64,000 nucleotides of DNA from JAYOEY01 sp038120295 (GCA_038120295.1 JAYOLL010000018.1:1-64000); one strand, 5' to 3'. Counted from the stretch's first letter, positions 9,153 to 17,688 are shown. Program-made: numbers and translations. The notes: generated by a model from the letters alone, not told the origin.

Positions 9153-9222
9153 TCTTCGTTCCTTTAAACTGCTTCGGGGGTATCCGGAATCGTTACGGGA
9201 GAACAGCGGGAAAAGGGCTTTC

Positions 9223-9232
9223 GGACCGGTCC
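9223..9232. promoter_or_regulatory. candidate LacI-type operator (GGACCGGTCC)
   Basis: GGACCGGTCC is a perfect 10-base palindrome with a central CG, as in many LacI/GalR-family operators. It lies about 20 bases downstream of the predicted transcription start of the cupin gene, a position where a bound repressor would block transcription. Two LacI genes are adjacent. The assignment is an inference from position and symmetry. Confidence 0.35.
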
Positions 9233-9256
9233 TTGCGCTCGCCGTTCAATAGGGTT

Positions 9257-9285
9257 GGTATAGAATCGCACGGTCGAACTGTCAA
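9257..9285 (-). promoter_or_regulatory. strong predicted sigma-70 promoter of the cupin/dehydrogenase cluster
   Basis: On the minus strand, TTGACA (9285-9280) and TATACC (9262-9257) are spaced by 17 bases, with an A/T-rich tract (about 9290-9350) just upstream that could act as an UP-like element. The start would be near 9250, about 98 bases before the cupin 2 ATG. The two LacI genes end upstream of this point, so the structural genes can be transcribed separately from the regulators. Confidence 0.6.
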
Positions 9286-9388
9286 GAAACCGTAATTTAA
9301 CGAAAAAATTAAAAAACAGGAACAAATTATTGATTTACTTGCTGGATTAATTCTTTCTGGTGTGCTGAACCCTTTCAGGGGGCGATGG

Positions 9389-10423
9389 TTAGCCCGCGAA
9401 CCTCCGGGCGGTTGATTCTCGGACGATGAGTTCCGGGCTGATACGAATGCGCCTCACGGGTGCGTCGGGGTTCTGAAGCCGGTCGATCAGCAGCCGCGCC
9501 GCTTCGGCGCCGCCTTCGTAATACGGAACCCTTATCGATGTGAGCGACGGCGTCATCATCGCCGCGTAAAGCGTGTCGCTATAGCCTGTCAGGGAAACGT
9601 CCTCGGGTACTGACAGGCCATGTTCCGCGAGGACGCCTATACAGCCCGCCGCCAGCGAATCGTGAGCGGTTACCAGGGCGCTGAACGATTTGCCGTTGAG
9701 AATAAGTTCGCGGCAGCAGCGCGCGCCTTCTTCCTCGGTATTCGAATCGGCGAAGGCGAACAGACGTTCGTCAATGACAATGTCATGCGCCTGTGCAGCG
9801 TCCTTGGTGCCGAAATAGCGGTCTCGACCGCTGGCGGAATCGAGTGGCCCCGCGATATAGGCGATGTCCCGGTGCCCGAGCGATATCAGGTGATCGATCA
9901 TGAGCCGGGCGCCGAGGGAGTCGTCATAGGAAACGGCGGAAATCTCCGGGTCGTCCCACGTTCGGTGGATAAGGACCAGAGGAATTCCGTCTTCCTTACA
10001 GGCCATGAGGATCGCGACATGGGGCGATCCCGATGCCACGATGAGCCCATCGACGTGCTGATCCCGCATGTTTTCGACAATCCGGAGTTCCCGTTCCGCC
10101 TTGTGCTCGGAATTGGACAGAAACGGCATGTAACCGGCATCGATCAGAATGTCTTCGATGCCCTGGACGGTTTCCGGGAAGATCGGATTGACGATGTCGG
10201 GTACGACGACGCCGATACTGCCGGTTCTGTTCGTCTTCAGGCCATAGGCGAGGGGGTTCGGGCGGTAACCCAGCTCCTCTGCAACGGCGACGATCCGTTC
10301 CGCGATCTCGTCGGAGACCATTGTGCGTCGATTGGGATTCAGGACCCGCGACACGGTCGACGTATGAACGCCGACCAGCGTTGCGATATCCTTCAGCGTC
10401 ACACGTCCCCGAGGTGAATTCAT
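9389..10423 (-). CDS. LacI family transcriptional regulator (copy A)
   Basis: This 344-residue protein has an N-terminal LacI helix-turn-helix (VTLKDIATLVGVHTSTVSRV, residues about 8-27) with the hinge helix, then a periplasmic-binding-protein-like effector domain (from about residue 65, TGSIGVVVPDIVNP). Length and layout are normal. The ATG at 10423 has AGGA upstream. It lies 15 bases after a second LacI gene with very similar layout, so they are probably co-transcribed. The likely target is the cupin operon just downstream. The effector is unknown. Confidence 0.9.
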   Translation of the reverse strand: MNSPRGRVTLKDIATLVGVHTSTVSRVLNPNRRTMVSDEIAERIVAVAEELGYRPNPLAYGLKTNRTGSIGVVVPDIVNPIFPETVQGIEDILIDAGYMPFLSNSEHKAERELRIVENMRDQHVDGLIVASGSPHVAILMACKEDGIPLVLIHRTWDDPEISAVSYDDSLGARLMIDHLISLGHRDIAYIAGPLDSASGRDRYFGTKDAAQAHDIVIDERLFAFADSNTEEEGARCCRELILNGKSFSALVTAHDSLAAGCIGVLAEHGLSVPEDVSLTGYSDTLYAAMMTPSLTSIRVPYYEGGAEAARLLIDRLQNPDAPVRRIRISPELIVRESTARRFAG

Positions 10424-10438
10424 AGCCGTCCTGTCCCG

Positions 10439-11461
10439 TCAGAAGACGCGCGCTGTGGAGTGCCGCACGACAAGCGTCGGCTGGATGATCGCGCGTTCGA
10501 TCTCCTTTTTCGGGTCAGTCAGCCTGTCGAGCATGATTTTAGCCATTTTCATGCCCATTTCCCGCTTCGGCAACTCGATCGTTGTAATCGGCGGCCTTAG
10601 CCACTGCGTGTGGCGAATGCCGTTATAGCCGGTAATCGACATATCCTTTGGGCACGACCGGCCCATTGCATACAGCTCTGCGATGGCTCCGATCGCATAC
10701 TGATCGTTCGTGGTCAGAGTGCCTGTTATGTTTCCGGCATTTTCGATCAGAAACCGGCAGGCCTTTCGTCCCGCTTCGATGCTGAAATCGGCGCAGCAGG
10801 CGTTACGGTCGGGAAGCAGTTCGATTCCTTGTTCCGACAATGCCCCGACTGCCGCGCGATGACGGCTGGCCGATGTCGAAAGGTGCTGTGGACCTGAAAT
10901 CAGGGCCAGTTCCCGATGTCCCAGTGCTCGCAGATGGGACACCATGGCTCGCATGCCATGATCGTCGTCGATTACGAGACCGGGAAGGTCGGATTCCCCA
11001 ATTCCCCGGTCGGAAACGACCACAGGGATTCCGTTCTCCCGGCAGGTTTCGATAACAGGGTCGTTCCTGAGCGCCGTAATGATAATGATTCCGTCAATCT
11101 GGCGCTGTCTGAGGTGATCGACCAGCATCAGCTTTCGGTCGCGGTCGTTTCTGGTATTGGCGAGCACAGGCGTATAGCCGGCTTCGACAAGGATGGATTC
11201 GGCGCCGCGAACAATCTCCGGAAACATCGGGTTGGCCAGATCGGGCACGAAGATGCCTACAATGCCTGAACTCCGGGTTTTCAGGCTACGGGCAAGAGGA
11301 TTGGGACGGTAACCCAGTTCCCGCGCGGTTTTCGTGACCTTTTCCACCACCTCCGGCGATACCATCGCCCGTGTAGCGGGATTGAGCACTCTCGATACCG
11401 TGGAGGGGGGTACGCCGACTCTCTCGGCGACATCCTTTAGCGTAACGCGTTCCGATACCAT
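10439..11461 (-). CDS. LacI family transcriptional regulator (copy B)
   Basis: This 340-residue LacI/GalR regulator has its helix-turn-helix (VTLKDVAERVGVPPSTVSRV) at residues about 6-25 and its effector domain from about residue 63. The recognition helix core TVSRVLNP is identical to copy A, so the two may recognise related operators, while the effector domains differ more. It is the upstream member of the tandem pair. The region beyond its start is cut by the second assembly gap, so its promoter cannot be described. Confidence 0.9.
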   Translation of the reverse strand: MVSERVTLKDVAERVGVPPSTVSRVLNPATRAMVSPEVVEKVTKTARELGYRPNPLARSLKTRSSGIVGIFVPDLANPMFPEIVRGAESILVEAGYTPVLANTRNDRDRKLMLVDHLRQRQIDGIIIITALRNDPVIETCRENGIPVVVSDRGIGESDLPGLVIDDDHGMRAMVSHLRALGHRELALISGPQHLSTSASRHRAAVGALSEQGIELLPDRNACCADFSIEAGRKACRFLIENAGNITGTLTTNDQYAIGAIAELYAMGRSCPKDMSITGYNGIRHTQWLRPPITTIELPKREMGMKMAKIMLDRLTDPKKEIERAIIQPTLVVRHSTARVF

Positions 11462-11598
11462 ACACGTGGCCTAGAAGGAGCTTGAACGGATCACAACTAA
11501 ATCTGGCACAGGCCCCTTCAGGAAACCTTTCTGAGGCTTGATGCCAAGCATTCCCGGGAGAACGTGTTGATGCATGAAATTGGCCTCGTTATGCTCCA

Positions 11599-11698
11599 NN
11601 NNNNNNNNNNNNNNNNNNNNNNNNNNNNNNNNNNNNNNNNNNNNNNNNNNNNNNNNNNNNNNNNNNNNNNNNNNNNNNNNNNNNNNNNNNNNNNNNNN
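11599..11698. other. assembly gap (100 N)
   Basis: Exactly 100 undetermined bases between the start of LacI copy B and the MlaC-like gene. Frames that read across it on either strand are artefacts. Genes could be missing here. Confidence 0.95.
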
Positions 11699-11711
11699 TC
11701 GGGAGGAATCG

Positions 11712-12338
11712 ATGTTGCGCATGTTGATCGCCGGTGTGCTGGTCGTCTTCGCCTGTGTTAACTCTGCAGAGGCGGCGGGGGACGACAGAAGCGCGAGGGG
11801 AATAGTCGACCGGCTGCAGAACGGGATATTCGAAGTTCTTAAACATGCGAAGGAACTTGGTGTTGACGGTCGTTACGAACTGATCCTGCCGGTGCTTGAA
11901 AGAGATGCGCACATACCGTTGATGACGGCGACGGCATCTGGGCCGTACTGGCGAGAAGGCTCAAAGACGCAAAAGGAAAGGGCGATAAAGGCGTTCGCGG
12001 AAATGCATTCTGCGCTGCTTGCCGCTTTGTTCGATAGCTATAATGGCGAGACCTACAAGACCGTCAAGGTCAGGGAAACCGGGGGAAAAATCGTTCTGGT
12101 TGACTCCAACATCATCGACTCCGACGGCGAACCGACCCTGGTGACCTTCGCTACAGCTAAGATCAAAGGGCGCTGGTGGGTTATCGACGTTATCATTGCG
12201 GGCGGGATCAGCGAGGTGAAGGTCAAAAGGAACGAGTTCAACCGGTTGCTCGAAGAAGGCGGACTCGACAATCTCTCTGCGGCGCTCGAGAGGAAAAAGG
12301 ATCGTTTGCTCTTTGGAGAGGAGAAGGCCGTTCGATAA
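11712..12338 (+). CDS. MlaC/HpnM (Ttg2D) family periplasmic lipid-binding protein
   Basis: This 208-residue protein begins with a signal peptide (MLRMLIAGVLVVFACVNSAEA, cleavage near residue 20-21). The mature part follows the MlaC pattern: an N-terminal helix, a stretch ending GPYWREGSKTQKERAIKAFA, and a beta segment ending WWVIDVIIAGGISE. MlaC proteins shuttle phospholipids between membranes; HpnM is the paralogue linked to hopanoid genes. No mla ABC genes or hpn genes are visible, and the upstream context is lost in the gap. The ATG has GGGAGGA 6 bases before it. The gene is separated from the molybdenum hydroxylase genes by 117 bases. Confidence 0.8.
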   Translation: MLRMLIAGVLVVFACVNSAEAAGDDRSARGIVDRLQNGIFEVLKHAKELGVDGRYELILPVLERDAHIPLMTATASGPYWREGSKTQKERAIKAFAEMHSALLAALFDSYNGETYKTVKVRETGGKIVLVDSNIIDSDGEPTLVTFATAKIKGRWWVIDVIIAGGISEVKVKRNEFNRLLEEGGLDNLSAALERKKDRLLFGEEKAVR

Positions 12339-12455
12339 GCCGAAAGAATGCTCCCTGTCGCCATTGCGCCATCTCGGGCGCTGCGGTAATTACGTCTGCA
12401 TCGACAAGTCAAACAGCCCCCGCCAGATAGCGCGGGACCAGCCCGGAGGCATTAG

Positions 12456-13325
12456 ATGAAGCCGCCCCCCTTTTCATATCACGACCCTGACAGCGTCGAA
12501 GCTGCCGTAGCGTTAATCGGATCGCTTGAAAACGCAAAGATCCTGGCGGGCGGACAGTCGCTCATGCCGATGCTCAACATGCGGTATGTGCTGCCGGATC
12601 ATGTCATCGACCTCAACCGCATCGATGGGTTGAGCTATATCCGCGAAGCTGGCGATACGCTTGAAATTGGCGCCATGACGCGCCAGCGAGAGCTGGAATT
12701 CTCGGACGTCGTCCGGAATCGTTGCCCGGTGGTGCACGAAGCCCTCTTGCAGGTCGGGCATCGTCAGACGCGCAACCGGGGCACTATCGGTGGTTCGCTT
12801 TCGCATCTCGACCCGGCGGCGGAACTGCCCCTGATCTGTGCGGCGCACGATGCGGTTATTACGGTACAGGGGCCGAAGGGCGAGCGCGATATCCCGTTTT
12901 CGGAGTTTCCCGCCGGCTATATGACGCCATCGATTGAAATGGACGAACTCGTCACGGGTGTGAAATTACCGCTGTGGCCGGCAGGGCACGGCTACGGGTT
13001 CGAGGAATTCGCCCGACGGCACGGCGACTTCGCGATGAGCTCGGCCTGCGCGCTCCTCGAAACAGGGGGGGACGGCAAGATAACCCGTGCCTCCGTAACG
13101 GTAGGCGGCGTTGCCACCGCGCCAGTTCGTATGACGGAGATCGAACAGGGACTCGTCGGCGGTGACGGGTCCGAAGACCGGTTCCGCGAACTGTGCGAGG
13201 CTTGCCGGTCGATTGACGCCATAGGCGATGTCTATGCGTCGGCGGAGTATCGTCAGCATCTGGCGACAGTCATGAGCCGGCGAGCGCTGGTTAAGGCATA
13301 TGCCCGGGCAACCGGCGCTGCGTGA
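12456..13325 (+). CDS. molybdenum hydroxylase FAD-binding subunit (CoxM/XdhB type)
   Basis: This 289-residue medium subunit binds FAD. The two conserved FAD loops are present: GGQSLMPMLNMR near residues 32-43 and TRNRGTIGGSLSHLDPAAEL near 104-123. It passes electrons from the iron-sulfur subunit to an acceptor in xanthine-dehydrogenase/CO-dehydrogenase-type enzymes. It is the first gene of an M-S-L operon, which is the usual order. The oxidised substrate is set by the large subunit and is not known. Confidence 0.92.
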   Translation: MKPPPFSYHDPDSVEAAVALIGSLENAKILAGGQSLMPMLNMRYVLPDHVIDLNRIDGLSYIREAGDTLEIGAMTRQRELEFSDVVRNRCPVVHEALLQVGHRQTRNRGTIGGSLSHLDPAAELPLICAAHDAVITVQGPKGERDIPFSEFPAGYMTPSIEMDELVTGVKLPLWPAGHGYGFEEFARRHGDFAMSSACALLETGGDGKITRASVTVGGVATAPVRMTEIEQGLVGGDGSEDRFRELCEACRSIDAIGDVYASAEYRQHLATVMSRRALVKAYARATGAA

Positions 13326-13335
13326 GGAGAGTTCG

Positions 13336-13827
13336 ATGGCGGAAACAAGAGAAATAACGGTTACCATCAACGGCAAGGCCTATACCGAAGAGGTCGAGGT
13401 CCGGTTCACGCTGGCTGATTTTATGCGCCAGCAGCTCGGCCTGACCGGTACGCATCTCGGGTGCGAACACGGGGTCTGCGGCGCCTGCACGATCCTGTTC
13501 GACGGGCAGAGCGCTCGGTCCTGCCTGATGCTGGCGGTTCAGGCCAACGGCCACGAGATCACGACCATCGAAGGCATCGCGCCGTCGGAAGACGAACTGC
13601 ATCCGCTGCAGGAAGCCTTCCGGGACAATCATGGGCTCCAGTGCGGATTCTGTACACCGGGAATGCTGACGACGCTGCTCGAATTCCTGCGCGACAATCC
13701 GGACCCGACCGAAGAAGAGGTCCGCATCGCGATCAGCGGCAACCTGTGCCGTTGCACGGGATATCAGGGAATCGTCGCCGCGGCGCTCGATGCGGCTCAG
13801 CGTCTGCGCGAGGCGAATGGCGGCTGA
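13336..13827 (+). CDS. molybdenum hydroxylase 2Fe-2S subunit (CoxS type)
   Basis: This 163-residue small subunit has two [2Fe-2S] clusters: the plant-ferredoxin type in the N-terminal half (cysteines in CEHGVCGAC and the later SC) and the helical type in the C-terminal half (CGFC and CRC). It relays electrons between the Mo centre and FAD. The ATG at 13336 has GAGGAGA 5 bases upstream, so the longer open frame back to 13300 is not needed. Its end overlaps the large subunit by 11 bases. Confidence 0.93.
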   Translation: MAETREITVTINGKAYTEEVEVRFTLADFMRQQLGLTGTHLGCEHGVCGACTILFDGQSARSCLMLAVQANGHEITTIEGIAPSEDELHPLQEAFRDNHGLQCGFCTPGMLTTLLEFLRDNPDPTEEEVRIAISGNLCRCTGYQGIVAAALDAAQRLREANGG

Positions 13828-16183
13828 ACCTGTGCCGGCGGCGTCCGGCAGTGACGGTCATAAATCCTTTGGAGAGCGTGTTACGCGTCTTGAAGATCCG
13901 GCCCTGATTACCGGGCGCGGTCGCTTTGCCGACGATATCCGGCTGCCCGGCGCCGCCCACGCGGCCTTTGTCCGCAGTCCCCATGCGCATGCGTTAATAC
14001 GATCCATCGAGAGTTCGGCGGCGCGCGCGATCGATGGCGTGGTCGCAATCTACACGCTGGACGATTTTGGGCCCTGTCTCGCGATGGAGCGTATGGCCGT
14101 CGGACTCCCGAGCCCGTCCTATCGGCAGGAACGCGACCGGCCGGTGCTGGCGGACGGCGAGGTCGTGCATGTCGGCGAGCCGGTCGCGATCGTCGTTGCC
14201 GAGAGTCGTTACATCGCCGAGGACGCGGCTGCGCTGGTTGACGTCGACTATGACCTGCTGCCTGCGATTGCCGATTGCCGCGAGTCTCTTAAGCCTGGGG
14301 CGGACCTCGTTCATCGCGATGCGCCGCATAACGAACTCGCTGCGTTCGATATGGGGTATGGCGACGTCGATAGCGTCTTCGCCTCTGCCCCTCATGTTTA
14401 TTCGGAGTCCTTCTGGCAGCATCGGGGGGGCAGTCATTCAATCGAGGGAAGAGGCTGCGTTGCCGTATATGACGATGTCAGGGAGCAGCTGACGCTTCAT
14501 TCATCGACCCAGGCGGCGCATTCCGCACGTGCGGTTCTGGTCGATCTGCTCGGTTGGGACGAAACCAGGATCCGGGTCATGACGCCGGATGTCGGCGGCG
14601 GTTTCGGGCCAAAGGTCGTCTTCTATCAGGAAGACATTTCCACCGCGCTCGCGTCCATATTAACCGGACGGCCCGTGCGTTGGGCCGAGGATCGGCGCGA
14701 GCATTTTATCGCCTCGACGCAGGAGCGCGATCAGTACTGGAACGTCGAAATCGCGGTCGACGATGACGGGCGTGTTCTGGGGTTGCGCGGATCGATGATC
14801 CACGATCACGGCGCCTATACCGCCCGGGGGATCAATCTCGCCTATAACTCGGCGCTGGTAGTGACGCTGCCCTATGAGATCCCGGCCTATCGGCTGGATG
14901 TGAAACTGGCGCTGACCAACAAGGTGCCGTCGACGCCGGTCCGCGGGGCGGGCCACCCGCAAGGCATTTTCGTGATGGAGCGGATGCTCGACCGGGCGGC
15001 GCGAGAACTCGGAATCGATCGTGCGGAAATTCGCCGCAGAAACCTCGTCCCATCGGAAAAGATGCCGTACGAGCGCCCGTTGAAATCGCGCGGCGACGCG
15101 CCTGTTGTTCTGGATTCCGGCGATTACCCGGGCTGCATGGAAGAAGCATTGCGGCGCGCCGGCTATGCCGGGTTTCGGGAAAGGCAGGCGCGTGCGCGGG
15201 AAGAAGGCCGTTATATCGGGATCGGTATTGCTAATTATGTAAAAGGCACAGGACGAGGGCCATTCGAGTCCGTGACGGTCAGGATTGGCACATCGGGCCA
15301 GATACTCGTTTACACCGGCGCGGCGGCGATGGGGCAGAGTACGAGGACCATGCTTTCGCAAATCGTCGCGAGCGAACTCGGCGGCGATATCGGACAGGTC
15401 GAGGTGGTCACGGGCGATACCGAAGGCGTTGCCATCGGCATTGGCGGTTCGGCAAGTCGCCAGACGGTGACTGCAGGATCGTCGGCGCTGATCGCGGCGA
15501 CAGAAGTCCGGGAGAAACTTTTGATGCTGGCGGCAAATATGCTGGAAGCGTCTCCCGAAGACCTTGAAATTGTCGGCGGTGCCGTTCGGGTCAAAGGCGT
15601 GCCTGACTTGAAGGTCGGGCTGGGAGAACTGGCCAGTGCGACAGGCGGGACGCCCGGCTATTCGCTGCCTGGCGGAATCGAGCCGGGCATGGAAGCCACC
15701 GGAAACTTCATCATCGACGACCTGACATTCTGTAACGGTACGCAGGTCGTCGAGGTCGAGGTCGATATCGAGACCGGCCATGTCGCCTTCCTGAACTATG
15801 TCATCCGGCACGATGCGGGCGTCCAGATCAATCCGATGATCGTCGATGGCCAGGTGGTGGGCGGGGCGGCGCACGGCATTGGCAATGCGCTTTATGAATG
15901 GATGGGGTTCGATGAGAATGCCCAGCCGATCACAACGAATTTCGCCGAGTATCTGATGATTACGGCGCCGGAAATGCCGGCGTTCGACCTGTCCCATATG
16001 GAATCGCCTAGTCCGCTTAACCCGCTAGGCGTAAAGGGGGTAGGGGAGTGCGGCCTGGTGCCGGCGACGTCGGCGATCATCGCCGCCATCGAGGATGCCC
16101 TGGCGCCATTTGGCGCGAGCCTCGCTCATTCGCCGGTGACGCCCGCCGAGATCGTGGCGCTGGTTCGCGGGAACGAAAAGTAA
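13817..16183 (+). CDS. molybdenum hydroxylase large (Mo-binding) subunit
   Basis: This 788-residue catalytic subunit belongs to the xanthine dehydrogenase/aldehyde oxidase/CO dehydrogenase group. The active-site Glu is present at E744 (KGVGECGLVPA). The substrate loop reads VRGAGHPQ at 375-382, resembling the AYRGAGR loop of form-II enzymes but with His380 where Arg is usual. The form-I CO dehydrogenase motif AYxCSFR is absent, so this is probably not a true CO dehydrogenase; an aldehyde or N-heterocycle oxidation is more likely. The ATG at 13817 has GAGG just before it. Confidence 0.9.
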   Translation: MAAEPVPAASGSDGHKSFGERVTRLEDPALITGRGRFADDIRLPGAAHAAFVRSPHAHALIRSIESSAARAIDGVVAIYTLDDFGPCLAMERMAVGLPSPSYRQERDRPVLADGEVVHVGEPVAIVVAESRYIAEDAAALVDVDYDLLPAIADCRESLKPGADLVHRDAPHNELAAFDMGYGDVDSVFASAPHVYSESFWQHRGGSHSIEGRGCVAVYDDVREQLTLHSSTQAAHSARAVLVDLLGWDETRIRVMTPDVGGGFGPKVVFYQEDISTALASILTGRPVRWAEDRREHFIASTQERDQYWNVEIAVDDDGRVLGLRGSMIHDHGAYTARGINLAYNSALVVTLPYEIPAYRLDVKLALTNKVPSTPVRGAGHPQGIFVMERMLDRAARELGIDRAEIRRRNLVPSEKMPYERPLKSRGDAPVVLDSGDYPGCMEEALRRAGYAGFRERQARAREEGRYIGIGIANYVKGTGRGPFESVTVRIGTSGQILVYTGAAAMGQSTRTMLSQIVASELGGDIGQVEVVTGDTEGVAIGIGGSASRQTVTAGSSALIAATEVREKLLMLAANMLEASPEDLEIVGGAVRVKGVPDLKVGLGELASATGGTPGYSLPGGIEPGMEATGNFIIDDLTFCNGTQVVEVEVDIETGHVAFLNYVIRHDAGVQINPMIVDGQVVGGAAHGIGNALYEWMGFDENAQPITTNFAEYLMITAPEMPAFDLSHMESPSPLNPLGVKGVGECGLVPATSAIIAAIEDALAPFGASLAHSPVTPAEIVALVRGNEK

Positions 16184-16199
16184 AATCGATTGGATTTTA
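16181..16199. promoter_or_regulatory. palindrome before the LdtR-like regulator
   Basis: TAAAATC-GATTG-GATTTTA is a perfect 7+5+7 inverted repeat that begins at the stop codon of the Mo subunit and ends 39 bases before the regulator gene. No T-run follows the stem, so it is a poor terminator. It is a reasonable autoregulatory operator for the MarR-type protein encoded next, but that is inferred. Confidence 0.4.
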
Positions 16200-16238
16200 A
16201 CTAAATATTCAGTCTGTCCCCCTACGGTTCACACTGGA

Positions 16239-16751
16239 ATGCGAATCCAACCGAGGCTAGGGGACGTGAAACAGGCTTATCTCGATACCATCCTTCTCAT
16301 CGAACGGCTCCATCGTCAGTTTATGGAAGTGGTCAAGGCCGAACTGGACCGGCTCGGCATTGAAGACATCAACAACGTGCAGAGTCTGATTCTCTCTCAC
16401 ATCGGCGAAGAGGAACTGACCGTCGGAGAACTCACCTACAGGGGGTATTACCAGGGCTCCAACGTGAGCTATAACATTAAAAAGATGGTCGAAAACGGGT
16501 ACCTGATGCAGGAGAGGTCGACCCATGACCGCCGTACGGTCCGGGTACGCGTATCCGAAAAGGGCAAAACCATCTGCGATACGGTAACCGCCCTGTACGA
16601 CCGGCATGTCGAACAGCTTTCAAACGGTCCGATTGACGAGGAGTCGATCGAAACGGTTAATGTAAATCTTCAGCGTCTCGAACGTTTCTGGGCGCACGAC
16701 CTTGCCTACGGCCCGAGGCCGAGCACCGATATTGCAGGATCGGCTGCCTGA
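16239..16751 (+). CDS. LdtR-like MarR family winged-helix regulator
   Basis: This 170-residue protein matches the LdtR type of MarR regulator known from alphaproteobacteria. An N-terminal dimer helix (QAYLDTILLIERLHRQF) is followed by a recognition region (LTYRGYYQGSNVSYNIKKM) and a wing (ERSTHDRRTVRVRV). LdtR proteins in Liberibacter and Sinorhizobium control an L,D-transpeptidase and stress tolerance. Here it follows the molybdenum hydroxylase, which may or may not be its target. The start is uncertain: ATG at 16239 has a poor ribosome site, and GTG at 16266 is an alternative. Confidence 0.85.
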   Translation: MRIQPRLGDVKQAYLDTILLIERLHRQFMEVVKAELDRLGIEDINNVQSLILSHIGEEELTVGELTYRGYYQGSNVSYNIKKMVENGYLMQERSTHDRRTVRVRVSEKGKTICDTVTALYDRHVEQLSNGPIDEESIETVNVNLQRLERFWAHDLAYGPRPSTDIAGSAA

Positions 16752-16772
16752 TTCCTTATCGGTGTAGTCGCG

Positions 16773-17657
16773 TCAGGCGTTGCCGAACAGCTCAGGGGCG
16801 GTTGTTCCTTCTTTCAGCGATGCTTTCAGCTTCTTGAGCGCACGGCTCTCGATCTGACGGATTCGTTCCTTCGTAACGCCGAACTGTTCGCCGATTTCTG
16901 CGAGCGTTGACTTTTTTTCGCCCAGAAACCGTTTTCGGATAATTTCCTGCTCCCGACCTGTGAGGTTCTCGATCGCCTTGTGGAGCCAGCGGTTTCGAAA
17001 CGCTCTGTCGTGGTTTTCGGTGACGGTTTCCTCGGGGGTGGGGCGTTCGTCCGGCAGGAGGTCCTGCAACGCATCTCCTCTTTCTTCTTCGCCAATGAAG
17101 GCGTTAAGCGACCGGTCCGGGGCCGAGAAATGGGCTTCCATACGCTCCACCGCGGGCAGAGGCACGTTCAACTCCCCGGCTATTATTCTGCGTTCGTCGT
17201 CGCTCATCGGGCCGACGAGGTCTGCGGCGATTTTGGCTCTCAGACGACGCAGGTTGAAGAACAGGCTTTTCTGGGCCGGGGTGGTGCCTATCCGGACAAT
17301 CGAAGAATTCCTGATGATAAACTCCTGGACGGCCGCCAGGATCCACCAAGATGCGTAGGTCGAAAAGCGGACTTCACGGTCAGGGTCGAACCTGCGCGCT
17401 GCCTGTATAAGACCGACGGTTCCTTCCTGAATGAGGTCATTTAGCGGAAGCCCGTATCCTTTGAAACCGGAGGCGATCTTTACGGCGAGGCGGACATGGC
17501 TTTCGACGAGTTCATCGAGAGCGGATTCGTCTTCCCTGTCGCGCCACCTTTTGCCGAGTTCGACTTCATATTCCCGTTCCAGCATCGGAGCCCGCATTGC
17601 TGCGGCGATATAGCGTCTTTCAGCGGGGTCGTGGAGTGCGGTTGAGGCCTTGTTCAT
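16773..17657 (-). CDS. rpoH: RNA polymerase sigma factor RpoH (sigma-32)
   Basis: This 294-residue heat-shock sigma factor has region 2 at about residues 48-118 (LNDLIQEGTVGLIQAARRFDPDREVRFSTYASWWI-like core) and region 4 near the C-terminus with helix-turn-helix TLAEIGEQFGVTKERIRQIE. The RpoH-specific box QKSLFFNLRR lies at 129-138. Alphaproteobacteria often carry two RpoH copies with heat and oxidative roles; which one this is cannot be told. The ATG at 17657 has GGGGGC 8 bases before it and gives the normal length. The gene diverges from a cysteine-rich MarR regulator across 143 bases. Confidence 0.95.
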   Translation of the reverse strand: MNKASTALHDPAERRYIAAAMRAPMLEREYEVELGKRWRDREDESALDELVESHVRLAVKIASGFKGYGLPLNDLIQEGTVGLIQAARRFDPDREVRFSTYASWWILAAVQEFIIRNSSIVRIGTTPAQKSLFFNLRRLRAKIAADLVGPMSDDERRIIAGELNVPLPAVERMEAHFSAPDRSLNAFIGEEERGDALQDLLPDERPTPEETVTENHDRAFRNRWLHKAIENLTGREQEIIRKRFLGEKKSTLAEIGEQFGVTKERIRQIESRALKKLKASLKEGTTAPELFGNA

Positions 17658-17673
17658 TGGGTGCCCCCTATTC

Positions 17674-17688
17674 ATATCGAGTCGATAT
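17674..17688. promoter_or_regulatory. palindrome 1 at the rpoH promoter
   Basis: ATATCGA-G-TCGATAT is a perfect 7+1+7 inverted repeat. It touches the -10 hexamer and covers the predicted rpoH start point. A/T-rich palindromes of this size are typical MarR-family operators, and a MarR gene lies divergently next to it. Confidence 0.5.

Noticed and set aside
11471..11761. Short frames reading across the second gap on both strands
   Set aside because: Most of their length is N; no real coding can be claimed.
14660..15997. 445-codon minus-strand frame inside the Mo subunit gene
   Set aside because: Shadow of a conserved gene with normal family motifs on the plus strand.
13817..16183. Carbon monoxide dehydrogenase (form I) CoxL
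   Set aside because: The AYxCSFR active-site motif is absent; the loop is VRGAGHPQ.
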